DNA from: Strongylocentrotus droebachiensis
Taxonomy: Eukaryota; Echinodermata; Echinoidea; Camarodonta; Strongylocentrotidae
Assembly: GCA_035222895.1 (NCBI GenBank)
Contig: JAVYIG010006835.1
Span: forward strand, 47,059 to 111,058
Direction of reading: 5' to 3'
Length of the DNA stretch: 64,000 nt
Positions within the stretch are counted from its first letter, which is position 1. The number at the start of each line of letters is the position of its first letter. Below, in pieces: positions 1 through 13,300 of the stretch. The position numbers and the translations under genes are program-made. The notes below the pieces were generated by a model that saw only the letters and a program-made list of their open reading frames with translations, was not told the DNA's origin and made no database searches.

Positions 1-1219
1 TTTTTCTTTCTAATTTGTATTATTATCATTATCATTATTGTTTTTGTTTTTCTTCTTATTATTATTATCATTATTGCTATTATGATTATTATAATCATTG
101 TTAGCAATATTATAAGCATTAGCATCGTCATAAATATCATCATTGCTATCATTATTATTATTAAATTAATTAATTGTTTATTCGTTTATTTATTTCAATT
201 CTTTATGTATTTAATATTTATTTTTCATTCGGTCACTTATTTCTTTGTCATCAAGAGTCTTTACGCTTTATGCATAGGCCTATGCGTGAGTTATTCAGGC
301 ATTTATTTTGTACGTATTTTTGTATTATCTAATCTTTCCGTGTGTGTTCATCTCCTACGGAATTATTCAATCAAGTAACTTTGTTTGTTTAGTGCAACAT
401 CTGTTATGAAACTAAAAACGACCTTTGTATACCAGTCCAAGAGTCAATCACGTGACCTTTAGAGCACTGGTGTATTTGGAGGTATAGGAATCAATGATTT
501 TATAAAACACTAGACCAAACTATTGAATATTGCCATTGCGCATGTGTAGTGAAGATCATATAATCACACGATTACCAACGTCATATTAATATTCTAACCT
601 TTACCTTACATTAGCCAAAACCTTTCTGATTTATATTATTGCACACTTCGTTAAATATTGATTAATCCTTTATATTCCGTGCACATATTTATTACACTTT
701 TTTTAAGTACCAGAGTGATATCAAAATTACTATAAGCTTACACATTGCTAAATAAAAACACCGAACGGTTTGTCACTTCCATTATTCAAAAACGTTTCCA
801 CCTATTTTGGCGCATCCAGCATCTTTTTTCCCTGTCACTTCGTTGCCTTTAAATTACGTTTGAGAGCATGATCTTTCTTCTTTTCTTTTTTTTCCACGCC
901 AAGTCAGTTTCAATTTATTCGATGCATGCAGTGTTAATATTTTTGACCTGCTTTACCTAGTTCAAGCACTCTCTCAGAAACAGAAGCGATTTCCATTCGG
1001 CATGAAAGTTTGGTCAAAATTTTTCAGTGAATTCTCGTCATATTTCGAAAATGACGGCATTTAAAGAGCAGCCCATTTCAGGAGATATTTCTACTATGAC
1101 ATCTTTTTTTCAAACTAACTTTAGAAGAATGTGGAAGTTCACAAATTGTTTTTTTATCTTTACCATAAATGGCAGAACTCAAACCTCTTTAATACGATTA
1201 CTTGTCCATTTATTAACAG
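1..1219. other. Left flank / intron sequence upstream of the Kunitz exon
   Basis: Bases 1-170 are an imperfect ATT/ATC microsatellite. The remainder is AT-rich single-copy-looking DNA with no exon I can support. The signal-peptide exon expected before the Kunitz domain was looked for and not found here. Confidence 0.6.
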
Positions 1220-1381
1220 ATATATGTACTCTACCCCTCGACCCTGGTTCATGCGGGGAATCTTTGGTTCGATGGGGTTATGATGGAGAAACATCTTCCT
1301 GCCTCCAATTCGACTTCACTGGTTGTCTTGGCAACAAGAATAACTTCATGTCCGAGGATGATTGCCAATCCATTTGTGGAG
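1220..1381 (+). other. Exon encoding a complete Kunitz (BPTI-type) domain
   Basis: This single exon has phase-1 introns on both sides, the usual form of a shufflable extracellular module. It carries six cysteines spaced 8-15-7-12-3, with the RWGYD, FDFTGC and GNKNNF signatures of the Kunitz fold. The position equivalent to the P1 residue after the second cysteine is Gly, followed by Glu, instead of Lys or Arg. Trypsin-like inhibition is therefore unlikely, and the domain may serve binding or another specificity. Flanks: acceptor AG at 1218-1219, donor GT at 1382. Confidence 0.93.
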
Positions 1382-4300
1382 GTGAGACGTTCATTTAATG
1401 AAATTATAATTTAGATTGTGATTTATACAACCGTCACAGGGTATGTAATAATTATTGTGATGATATTTGTTGATAATGATGACGGTGATGATGATGATCC
1501 ATTTTTATCATCACTATTATCATTATTATTATTATTATCATTGTTATCAATATTATCATTATAATTATTATTGTTATTATTATTATTATTGCTATTATTA
1601 TTATTATTGTTATCATTATTATTATTACTATCATTATTATCATTATCATTGATATTGTTTACGGTTACATAGTCATATATCGGTATCAATTTCCATTTCT
1701 ATCTACTCTATACCTGTCCGAATTTACTTTTAATTCACGTTTTCTTAATGTGTACATGAACTCTCTTAAATTGACGTCAACTTTCTGACCAAAACAAAAG
1801 AACTTTTGGTGGATCTTTGTAGGCTAGCATAAACACGATTACAAAGAATGTCGAATACATCATCCTGAAAGAATTTCAACAGTCTTGTTCATCACCTACT
1901 GTAATGTCCGAACATTATAATGATGTATTATGTAATCCGAACATAATTTCATGGATATACTTAACCTTATTGAAAGAGTCCTTGATTTGATTTCTCTAAA
2001 AAAAAATCTTTGCGATCGTCTTAATATCACATCATTCATGCCTGAAGATCCCAGAAGAAAATCTATGAAACCCACACCCTACGAGACTCGATGCCCTCGA
2101 GCCTGACTGTCCACGGACCGGCACCCTATGAGACTCGATGCCCTCGGGCCTGACGGTCCACGGGACCGGAACCCAACGAGACTCGATGCCCTCGATCCTG
2201 ACTGTCCACGGGACCGGCAACCTATGAGACTCGATGCCCTCGGGCCTGACGGTCCACGGGACCGGCACCCAACGAGACTCGATGCCCTCGGGCCTGACGG
2301 TCCACGGGACCGGCACCCAACGAGACTCGATGCCCTCGAGCCTGACTGTCCACGGGACCGGCACCCTATGAGACTCGATGCCCTCGGGCCTGACGGTCCA
2401 CGGGACCGGCACCCAACGAGTCTCGATGCCCTCGAGCCTGACTGTCCACGGGACTGGCACCCTATGAGACTCGATGCCCTCGGGCCTGACGGTCCACGGG
2501 ACCGGCATCCAACGAGACTCGATGCCCTCGATCCTGACTGTCCACGGGACCGGTACCCTATGACACTCGATGCCCTCGGGCCTGACGGTCCACGGGACCG
2601 GCACCCAACGAGACTCGATGCCCTCGGGCCTGACGGTCCACGGGACCGGCACCCAACGAGTCTCGATGCCCTCGAGCCTGACTGTCCACGGGACCGGCAC
2701 CCTATGAGGCTCGATGCCCTCGGGCCTGACGGTCCACGGGACCGGCACCCAACGAGACTCGATGCCCTCGAGCCTGACCGTCCACGGGACTGGCACTCAG
2801 AGACTCGATGCCCTCGGCCTGACGGTCCACGAGACCGGCACCCTATGAGACTCGATGCCCTCGGGCCTGACGGTCCACGGGACCGGCACCCAACGAGACT
2901 CGATGCCCTCGAGCCTGACTGTCCACGGGACCGGCACCCTATGAGACTCGATGCCCTCGGGCCTGACGGTCCACGAGACCGGCACCCTACGTGACTCGAT
3001 GCCCTCGAGTCTGACCGTCCACGGGACCGCCATCCTACGAGACTCGATGCCCTCGGGCCTGGCGGTCCACGGGGACCACCACCCTACGAGACTCGTTGCC
3101 CTCAAGCCTGACGGTCCACGGGACCGGGCGGCAACCTACGAGACAGGCAATGTCGGTCTCGTGAGTTTTAGCATCAGGGATAGCAATATATCTGCGCTGA
3201 ATCCTTCACATACATTTTTCATTTACTTTATTTATTCATGCATGTGTTTTTTTAAATTATGTTTACATTCATCAGATGCCGGTGGTCTTCCACGTACATG
3301 TATCCAGCTGCAAGACAAACCTCTTGCTACCTTGGATGTTTCCGATATCTTCGGCACCTCGACAACTCTAAAAGATTTGGCCGCACCCAGTGATAGGGTC
3401 GGGGAGCTAAGGACAGAAGGGGCTTTACCTACAGGTCACTTCGCTTGCAACCAAATCAACCACGGACCTCTCAGTCCCATCAGACAGTTTCCTCACTCAG
3501 GTACCATATAAATGTGAAATTAAAGACGCATATTAAGATACACCCCCCCCCCCTCCCTCCCTCCCACCTATGTTATGGGATTTAAGAGTTATCATGTTGT
3601 CCCCTCGTTACTGATACACATAATAGTATAATCCTTGAAGAGAATTCTCGAGCAATCAATCTCCTTATATTCTTTTTCTTTTTCCTTCATTTCTCTATCC
3701 TACTCGCCTTTTTGCTCTTTTATTTTTTCCATTCGATCGTGGGACACGTTCCCCCTCACCCCCCCCCCCCCGTAGAAACGCCACTGGTAACAAAAATATG
3801 CTCTTTGTGTTTTCTTTCGCGTCGTGGCTTTTGTGTAATCTTGAATCAGTCAATTTTAAATACCTTGTTAACGGTTTTCATGACAATTATTGCTATTGAT
3901 GAAGTGTTTTTTGTTTTGTATTATGTCTTTAAACACTGCTATAATATCATAAGTTCTAGAAGCCATGGTTGCGACCTTTAAAGGTCGGGTTACATCCAAA
4001 TATATACAACTCATATTTTGTTATTCAAACATCTAATTATTTCAAAGAATTTAAAATAATTTTTAAAAGGATTTTCTCAGACCTGCTGAGCTCCACCCGA
4101 AAAATGCGCCAGATCTCATTCATCTAGTGACATCATCTGGCAATCATTACTGCAGGCATTCCAGAGGCGAATTTGAATGGGTTGTTTTCTTTCTCCGTAG
4201 AAGATAGAGGAAACCTATTGTATGACCCTTCTGACTTTTACCAACAGCACCACCCATAGAACGCCTTGTTAAGATAATATACATTACATCTTGAGATTGT

Positions 4301-7300
4301 TTTATTTTTTTAGCGACAATGGACACCATGGGGATTACATATGAAGCTTACACCTTACAGAGATGGACTGACCCTGCTCGCCAGGATCCCTTTTATGAAT
4401 TGACTCCAGGAAAGGACGGAGAACCTTGGGAGAAAATGGAAGAGCTTGGAGCCGGCATGAAGCAGATGGTTTCAGCTCCAGATAGTCTGCCCTTTTCTAT
4501 CTTCTCTGGTACGTCATATAAAATAAAGAAAGAGAAACCTCGCCATAGTTTCAAAACATTATCTTCTTCAAATGGGAAGCCGAAATGCCTGAGCGCTACA
4601 TTATGGCTCCCAGCTATGAGTAAAGATATCGGAGCGTCACGGCGTGACGGACATGGGCGCTATATTTGTTTGTTCTTCAGAGGAGTGGAAATCTAATGTA
4701 GGGGAGGTGTTAGGGGTCACTTCCGGTGGAGTTGAATCCACCCAAATTTATATTGGAATCCACCCAAGAGCAATACTTGAATAAATCTTTTGAGAACGTG
4801 GGTTTCTATCCGAACGAGATGATCTCTAAGTTTGAAACTCCGGTACATATACGTTAATGTTTTTGTTCCTTGGTGAATGTTACAGTCAATTCATTTCTTT
4901 CTTCATAATGGCATAACTGCGGATGCACGAGGATCGTGCCCCTCCCATCACATGGTGAAAAAAGAAGGAAAATCTTAAGAAGAACAAATGGGGAAGAGAA
5001 AAAGGTATGTGATAAGAAGACGCATTGACCCTTACCTACACCCTCTCCTAATAAATTTGCTTGTTAGTTTGCATTTCATCCACCGAGTAGGACCGGCGCA
5101 CCGATCCGCAATAATTCCGGTAACCGCCCCCCCCCCCACCCTCATCAATGTCTTGACCCCCGCTAATTTATTGATACACCGTACACCGTACACCGACCCA
5201 ACTGACCAAATTTTCGTTGCTCCTTTGTAAAATTGACAGGACTCACCGGCATTAAAGTCGGTCTGGAAGACAACGAGAATGATCCAGTCATGACGGATTT
5301 TGGGGAGATGTACGCCAACTTTCTCTACACCGACGCAAACGGTGGTACCATGGAGTTGCCACTTGTTCGTGGGTCAGGCATGCTGACTCATCTCTTCACC
5401 GACGCCATTCCGGTCGTGAAGCCATATTGTCTGAGTGCCATCAATGCCGTACCGGCTACCTTCGAGTGCCCCGAAGAGGAATCTGGTGAGAGCATGAAGA
5501 TTTTATTGTTGTTAGTATTGCTTCGTAATCTAAAAGAAGATTATAGCTGATACTATAATAAAACAAATTATAACAAAACTGTTAATATAAACAATAATAG
5601 TACCAACAACACTACGTCTTGTAGTTGCTCGTCCTCTAGCAAGGTGATTTAATTACTTATTTTGCACATACATATATTTCCAGGGAAAATTATTTCACGG
5701 AAACCATAACTCAGGTGTATAGTCCATCAGTGATAGTAATATCGTGGCATAAATTAACTAAAAATAAGAATGATATTGGGGAGCATAAGATCGCGGGCAT
5801 AGGGAGAATAGGCATAATGTTGCTGAATTCAGGCTCATCCAAACGTCCGCAAGACTCTACATAATGTAATGAGGCAGATCAGTGAGGGGGAGAAGGAGAG
5901 GAATGAAAAGAAGAAAATAGATGAGGATGATGAGAAGATGAAGAAGACAGGGAAAGGGCAAAGAAGAAGGAGGAGGAAGAGAACGAGAAGAAGAAGAAGA
6001 CAAAATAATGGAAGAGGAGAAGAGAAGAAAAGGAGGAAGAGTAAGACAAAATAAATGTTAATATTACGATTTTTGACGCTGGATATCCATGGTAACGTGT
6101 AATATAACTTTTTTGGCGCTTTTTTCTGCAAGATCGTGCTTGCATAACAAATTTGTACATGTCATGTGACGCGTATTGACCAATCACGATGCTTAAAGTA
6201 CTAGAGCCATTTTATAATATATGATATCGCACGTTGCTATATATTTATTTGATGCCCAGTTGAGAACGCGGGGAGTGGATATGTGGAAGCCTCGTGCAAT
6301 GCATCCTCTGAAACAGCTACATTTGTACTTCATCTTACCAAGCCTATCAAACACATCAGTGATGTTCAGTGGGTTGCAAGCGAATCTACCGAGTGAGTAA
6401 ACAAAAAATGTTTCAACCATGTCACTGAGAATGCAACGTTCAAAGTTCAAATACATTTTTCACATGAGTCTTTAAGTGACCACGGCCGCCAAGTCTTTCG
6501 TAAAATCAATATAATTATTGCCAATTTCAGTAGCCTTGTGTGTCACTTTCTGACATTTGCGATCAGAGTTAAAACATGTTACATTATCCGAACAGGCAAT
6601 CGTATCAATCTGAAATACTTTCATAGAACAATTATTATTAACAATATGTATATGTTTAATTACAGAATATAGGAGCCTGTCACAATACACTATGTAAATT
6701 GAGATGATGATGATCCACAGCGGCCTTTTATGGCGCCATTTATATGTTTCAAACATTTAAAGGCGCCCGCTCTTCCAATATTCATGTACTACACATTTGC
6801 TTGAAAAGATGGGTTTTGAGGCCTGACTTTTTGCTTACCTTTAATGTTTCGTTGACAAGGCTATTGCATTCATCAAAAAGTCATCTACGTGATGTTACAC
6901 TGGTCAGAAACAGTCTCATTACTGGAATTTTAATCGTATATAATGCATTTTATTACTGGTTTTATGAACACCAATTGTTAACTGTTATTTTACTCTCAAC
7001 CATATTTTCTTCTTCTTTGTTTATTACATTTTTGTCCCTTTTTTCCTTAATTTTCTCCTCTTTCTTATTTTTCTTCTCTTCTTCTCCTTCTTTTTATTCT
7101 TTTTTACCATATCAATTTAAAAACTGAATGTCTTAATTCTATATTTGCCTATTTTACATTGTAATATTTTGCATGTATTATGTTGCAGTTTTAATTGTAA
7201 ATTCAAGAATATGTCAGCTTTTAGCTGTGACTTTGAAATTTTTATCAATAAACCTTATCAATTCAATTCAATTCCATTTAATTCACTGAGGCATTAAATT

Positions 7301-10300
7301 GCTCTTCAACTGATTGCTTGCAAGTCTTTACGATCAGGTTAATTAGTATAACAGTTGTGACAATAATCAAACAGTATTTATACATTCTTAGAATAAATAA
7401 CAATGTAAATAGACATCCAAAATACAAAACTATTATGATAATCTAAATAACAAATCGAAATAAACCATAAGAAAAAAAAAAATTAGAAATATAAATTATT
7501 TAATTTATGGTAGGATAAGCAATACGAGTAAGTTAATGTTGCAAATACACAAGAACGTGCTTTTTGAAAATGTAATTCCTTTTTTATGCATGATGAATTT
7601 TACTCTGTTCAACCCACAGTTTTTAATTTTATGACAAATTCTGTAAGATTAATCAGTACTTTTCATGTTATAATGGTCATCTTTTATTGCACATAATTTC
7701 TCCACACCTAGATGGGATTCGGACAATGGTGGTTTCATGACGTGCGATGAGACCTGTTGTCAGCTCTCTCCCGACGGTAAAACCGTGACCATCGACCTCC
7801 AAGGCGCTGTCACTTCCGTCGATTATGCGATCAACGTTATCAATAAGTACGTCGTCCCCCAGCACGACTACTCCTCTTACTGGTACCAGAATCCATTGAC
7901 GATCCAGTGCACGAGCACCAGCGATGTGTCTCTAACGAGAGGACAGCGCATGCCGACATGGTTTTACGGGAGCGCGAGTTTAGATACTCCGACATGCCGA
8001 CAAAATCTTGTTGATGAGGATTATGAGGTCACAGCAACTCTCAAACTTAGCAGTCCTGCAAATAATCTTCAAGAGGTGATTTATTTATTTATTTATTTGT
8101 TTTTTTTCGTTTTTGCAGTAACTGATTGCCAAAGGATGTATGTCTTCTCTCCATTGTAATTAAAAAATTACTAAATATTATAGGACTAATTTCGTTGTAA
8201 CCATTTTATTGATCATAATTTACACAACTTTAAGAGTATTGACCTTCATCTGAAAATTGTACTGCATTCTACTCACGCACAACAATTGAATCCATTTATT
8301 AAACACTACATGAAATGCAGTTCAAGGCTGATGTTGTCTTTTTTAACAAAGTAATCAAATATTCAAATTATCATAAAAACAGAGATAAGAACACAAAAAT
8401 GATATAATAATAGTAACTTCGTTCAACAATATTATCATTCATATACAATTTGCTCGTACCCGCAGAGCCTCCAGTTAATATAATATATAGTAAATGACAA
8501 TTTAGATGGACAAAACGAACAGGTTGGAACCATCGTTGGTATTTATTCTCATTTGATAGATCCAATATATCATTGCTGATGCTGCTGATGATTGGAGCAC
8601 CATGAATTCTTGGACCACGTGCAATGCAAACAGCTGCGAATTAGAGGATGATGGCAACACAGTCGTCATGACATTACATGTCAATCATACCAATGTCAAC
8701 TTTGCTGCAAATGTGATTGGACAATTTGTAACGGAGGCGGTACCAGCCAACTGGAGACGTCAGCCCGTAAAAGTAAGAATTTTGTCAAATTCTTCATTTT
8801 TTTTTTTTTTTTTTTTGTTCTTTATTGCATTCATTCAGTACAAAATTTAAAAAAATCATACGTAGTCTTCATTGATTTACATAACATATTAAAATGTAAA
8901 GAAAATTGTACAGCCCTCAGAAATACATAATATAGTTTAATACACAGTACATAATGTCTTCAAATTAATTATACTGAATGAATATTATAGATCAAAGCCT
9001 TTCGCGCACACGGACACACACACCACACAAGTCATGCTCACATGTATACTCAGGCCGCGTTCATGCTTGATTTTGACGGCCAGAATCAGGCATCTGTTAC
9101 GTGTTTAGTTTAAAACACGCTTGCGTTCATGCTCACTTTTGTAGAATCACCGAAAAACGGCGATCACGAACGCCGATCGTAAACTCACAAAAAGATGCGT
9201 TTACAATTGTAAACGCGTTTAAATGGGGTCAACGCACTGACCTCTAGTGGGTCTACGTAGCATGCACAGTGAAGGTCACACAAGGCCACACAAGTAGAAT
9301 TGCCTGGATGAGCCAGAGAAGTAAGCATGAACAGCTACACCGTGGAACTGCGATCACGATGAGCGTTTACGATGAGCGTTTCAGATCGCTCATTCTACCT
9401 TCAAAATCAAGCATGAACGCGCCCTCAGACACACGTACAATCTTACCTACCCCCTCCCCCTCCATCCCCAAAGCTTCACAAACTCTACAAATCCCCCCTC
9501 TCTCCCTTCCTGAACACAGCCACATCTACACTGTCGTTGGAAATCCGTTTTCCTACTTCCTTTTCCTACTGACCAAATTATATACAAATGCCTGAGTCTG
9601 AGAAAGAAGTATTTGCCTCGCCAAAGGACCAATTTGTATTGTTTTTATAGTTGTATGTATTAGAACACACGATCTTCAGTGATTGTACAATAAGTAATTA
9701 TAATGATAACAGAGCAAACTCGCTTCTTCGTCCTTGGATTTTTTGACCGTACTGGAGACATCAGCCCCCACAATTAAGAATAATATTTCTACATTATTTT
9801 GATAACACATGATCTTGATTTGAATGTATGGCATTTGCTAGGAATATCATGATAACAGAGTAAACTCATCTTTTCATCTTAGGACTTTTAGACATTACTG
9901 ATTAATGAAAGCGAATGAAGAAATGACTGGTCATCAAAGCAATTCAAACAAACTAAAGATTGCGTGTAGAAATTATGGCAGTTAGATTGACATCAGAATC
10001 AATGAACTTACAGAAAATGAGAAATGGAGACAAGGAATACTTTTTAGATTGACGTTTGAACTGACGTGATGAGCAGGAACAGAGGCCATTTTCAGTCATT
10101 TCTTCGGTTATGAGTTTAAGTACTTAACATGTATATTATTATAATTGGTTTGGAAATATGACAAAAGAAAACATCTCAAACAGATCTGGAATTTCAACAC
10201 AAGCACCAAGTTTGACACCTTGTGATCCATTTTGTATACAGTTTATGCAATAAGCATAATAAAGGGGTTCGTGGTTGTGCAGAACAGCAAGGGAAGGGGG

Positions 10301-13300
10301 GGGGGAGACTGGAGAGATAGAAAGAGAGAAGGATTGAGAGATCGAGAGAGAGGGAGAGAGAGAGAGAGAAAGAGAATGATGAGGAGGTGCAAACGGTTGC
10401 ATTTTCCATTGCTAATGAACAGACCCCATAACGCATTTATCTGTTGAAATACGAGACTAAGTGAAATAATATCATCATTTAAAAAAATACATTCATGAAA
10501 AATAGTAGCTATCGGGAGAGCAGCATTCACTTTACCATTGCTTTAAATGCAATTACTTACTAAATATTAATTTTATCAAAGGTAGAAGTCCCATAATGTC
10601 GGGGCCACTATGTAGACCTGATCTAGATCTATAACTTATACTCCTGTGACGACTGAAACGGGGTTCTTTTGAGATGCCATCCTGCACTGTGAAAAGGTTG
10701 GGCACAATTTTCCAACACATTGCCCAACGTTGTGCCAATAGTCAACCAACCAACTATTGGGCAATATTTTGTAATTGTTTCGTATATTTTTTGCTCAACA
10801 GCTGGTCAAGATTTTCCCAACAAGTGGGCTACTGTAGTCGGACAGTAGAAGGGTCAGTTCTTTTCCCAAATTTTGGTCAAATTACAGGCAATTACGCACG
10901 TGTGAAGTAGGGTTCTTACGTTTACCAATACCGCTGGGCAAACTATTGCCCAATAGACGGTTGGGTTGACTATTGGCACAACGTTGGGCAGTGTTGGAAA
11001 AAAGTGTTGGAAAAATATTGCCCAACCTTTTCACAGTGTATGTCATGGGTGCCATCACCTAATAAAGACTGTGTTCTTCTTCTTCTTTCGTATGAGATAG
11101 TAGTATCATAATATATCAAGTTATTTCTTGAAGCTGGGTAAGCCAGTTGACTTGTGCATCATTTGGGCTTGACAGATCAGTCATCCCGTCAGGAGGTTTG
11201 AGAACAGGGCAGTTGTGACATGGTCTGCGGTCTGCTCATCTGTACCACAGATGCATGCCGGCGATTCCCGAAGTCCCCATCGGTAGATATCGGCATTGTA
11301 TCAATTAAATTCAAAGACTGTGTTAAACATTGTGTTTGCCTCCAATATCTTTACAGACATACTGCCCTGGTGGAGCTCCCGAGCCGACTCCCCAACCGAT
11401 TATCCTGACTAGCGACCGCTTTTTCTTTGAACTCTCAGAGCCCCTATCAATCGAAGGTGTTCCAGACTCTACCAGGAAATACGCCATGTTCTTCTCAGAA
11501 AATATGGTCATGACCCTCGACGAGAATGGTGCTTCTTTCGTTCCCAATAGAATACTGCCCACTAAGTTCTCCGGTGTCATGCAGCTTGTCTACGCCGGGA
11601 GTGGTGTGTATTGCAATCTCAAAGAGAATATATTGTCATCGTTAATACATCGCAAAGACTAGCTTTCATGATGACTACATGTATATGGCTAAATCACAAC
11701 CCACTGAACCGAAACGAGCACATTTACATTTATCCTATCAACAATTTATTTTCTAAAAATACAAATTAGAGCTGATCACGCTGTCAAATGAACATGGGCA
11801 ATAAATTATAGAAGTTAACATATAGATCTCTATTCAAAGCTGTTTGACAATTAAAAGTTGATTATAGTTATATCGAGCATTAAAAAAAATATATTATGAA
11901 GTCAGCTCGACCTCCCCCCCCCCCCCCCCCCCCGGTGATATCGTTCACATACATTTATGACTCTACCGAAAATTGGACGAAATAAATATGAACCAATTAA
12001 ACGATATCTTTTATTCCAGGCACACCGGGAAATTTCACATGGGCTGACAAACTTGCAGGTTTTGCAGGCGTATACTCCTATAAGCCCAAGACCAGGTTCT
12101 GTACCGAAGGAGACAAAGGCTACATCAGCTTCGATTGGAACAAAATGGGCGAGGACTTTCTAGGGACCAATTCGAATCTGGACCTACTCACAGTCGTTCT
12201 CCCTCATCAGGTAGGCCTGCATTAATGTGCCTTATACATTCGATGCGAAACATGTTAGCATCAGATAAATGAATAATTTGCCATGGGGAAAAGGAATCAT
12301 TCTTGTTTAGGAAAATGTGAGTCTTAGAAAAATCTCCAATTATTGTTCAGTTTGATTCTTAGGCTTGCCCTCACAACCATCAGTATTGGATTTACGTATT
12401 AACAGCAATACGTTCACAGGATAACAGTTTGATTATATATTTCTTTAAAATATTTTACTCATTTACTCGTTTACAATACAAATGTATGCATTATATATAT
12501 TACAGGGAGTTTGGATGTTGGATGTTAGATGATTATTACACGGCAGACACAGTCTTGCACTATAGATAATTATTAAAGATTTATCAAAACAATAGAATCG
12601 CCAATATACACCGGACACGAGGCCCTCAGATCGAGAACATGCAGGAGAGAAGAAAGAAAATGTGGTCACAAACATTTTTAGCTTAAGTTTTCGAGACAGA
12701 TACGGAGGGCGAGACATAAAAAAGACAACTCCGAGACGGGTCTCGACTACGTCACTTCAATATTTTATCAAACTTGACTGTATCACTGCATTATCTTATA
12801 AAACCCGACTATATCATTGCAATACTTTATAACAAAATCTTGACTGAATCACTGCAGTTTCTTATAAAACATGATTTTAGAGGCGTAAGAATCTTGAAGC
12901 TATTCCCATCTTTAAATGCACCAACAGGAGCCGTTGCTTGGTGATGATCTAGTAGAAACTCCGTTTGGTTACAAGGGGTACGTCGGAGATCACTGGGTGA
13001 TGGAAGAGACCCTCCCGCCGGCCTCCATGGAACCAAATATGGATGCCGTAAATCGGATCAAGGATCAGCCGGACAGACTCCAGGTGGGAGATTCCTTTCG
13101 TGCTTGGCGATTGTTTTGGGAGCATAACCTTTTTTCAGAGAACATCCATTTAATATTTCCCGATAAAATGTTCGCTAAAAAGGCGTGCATTCAATGTGTT
13201 ATTTCTGAATGCTTCATACAGACCCATAAATTAAAATTGAATATTGTTTTGTGCGTGAAAACTTATGAACACATGTATTTCATAACTTGTTATTTTAAAC

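Noticed and set aside
1423..1689. Asn/Asp-rich and Ile-rich frames near 1.5 kb
   Set aside because: Artefacts of the ATT/ATC microsatellite.
2128..2994. 288-codon open frame, plus strand
   Set aside because: It is the 48-bp minisatellite read in one frame; the opposite strand is equally open and the array lies inside an intron with good splice sites.
2032..3105. Long proline/tryptophan-rich frames on the minus strand
   Set aside because: Same minisatellite read backwards; no start context, splice structure or family.
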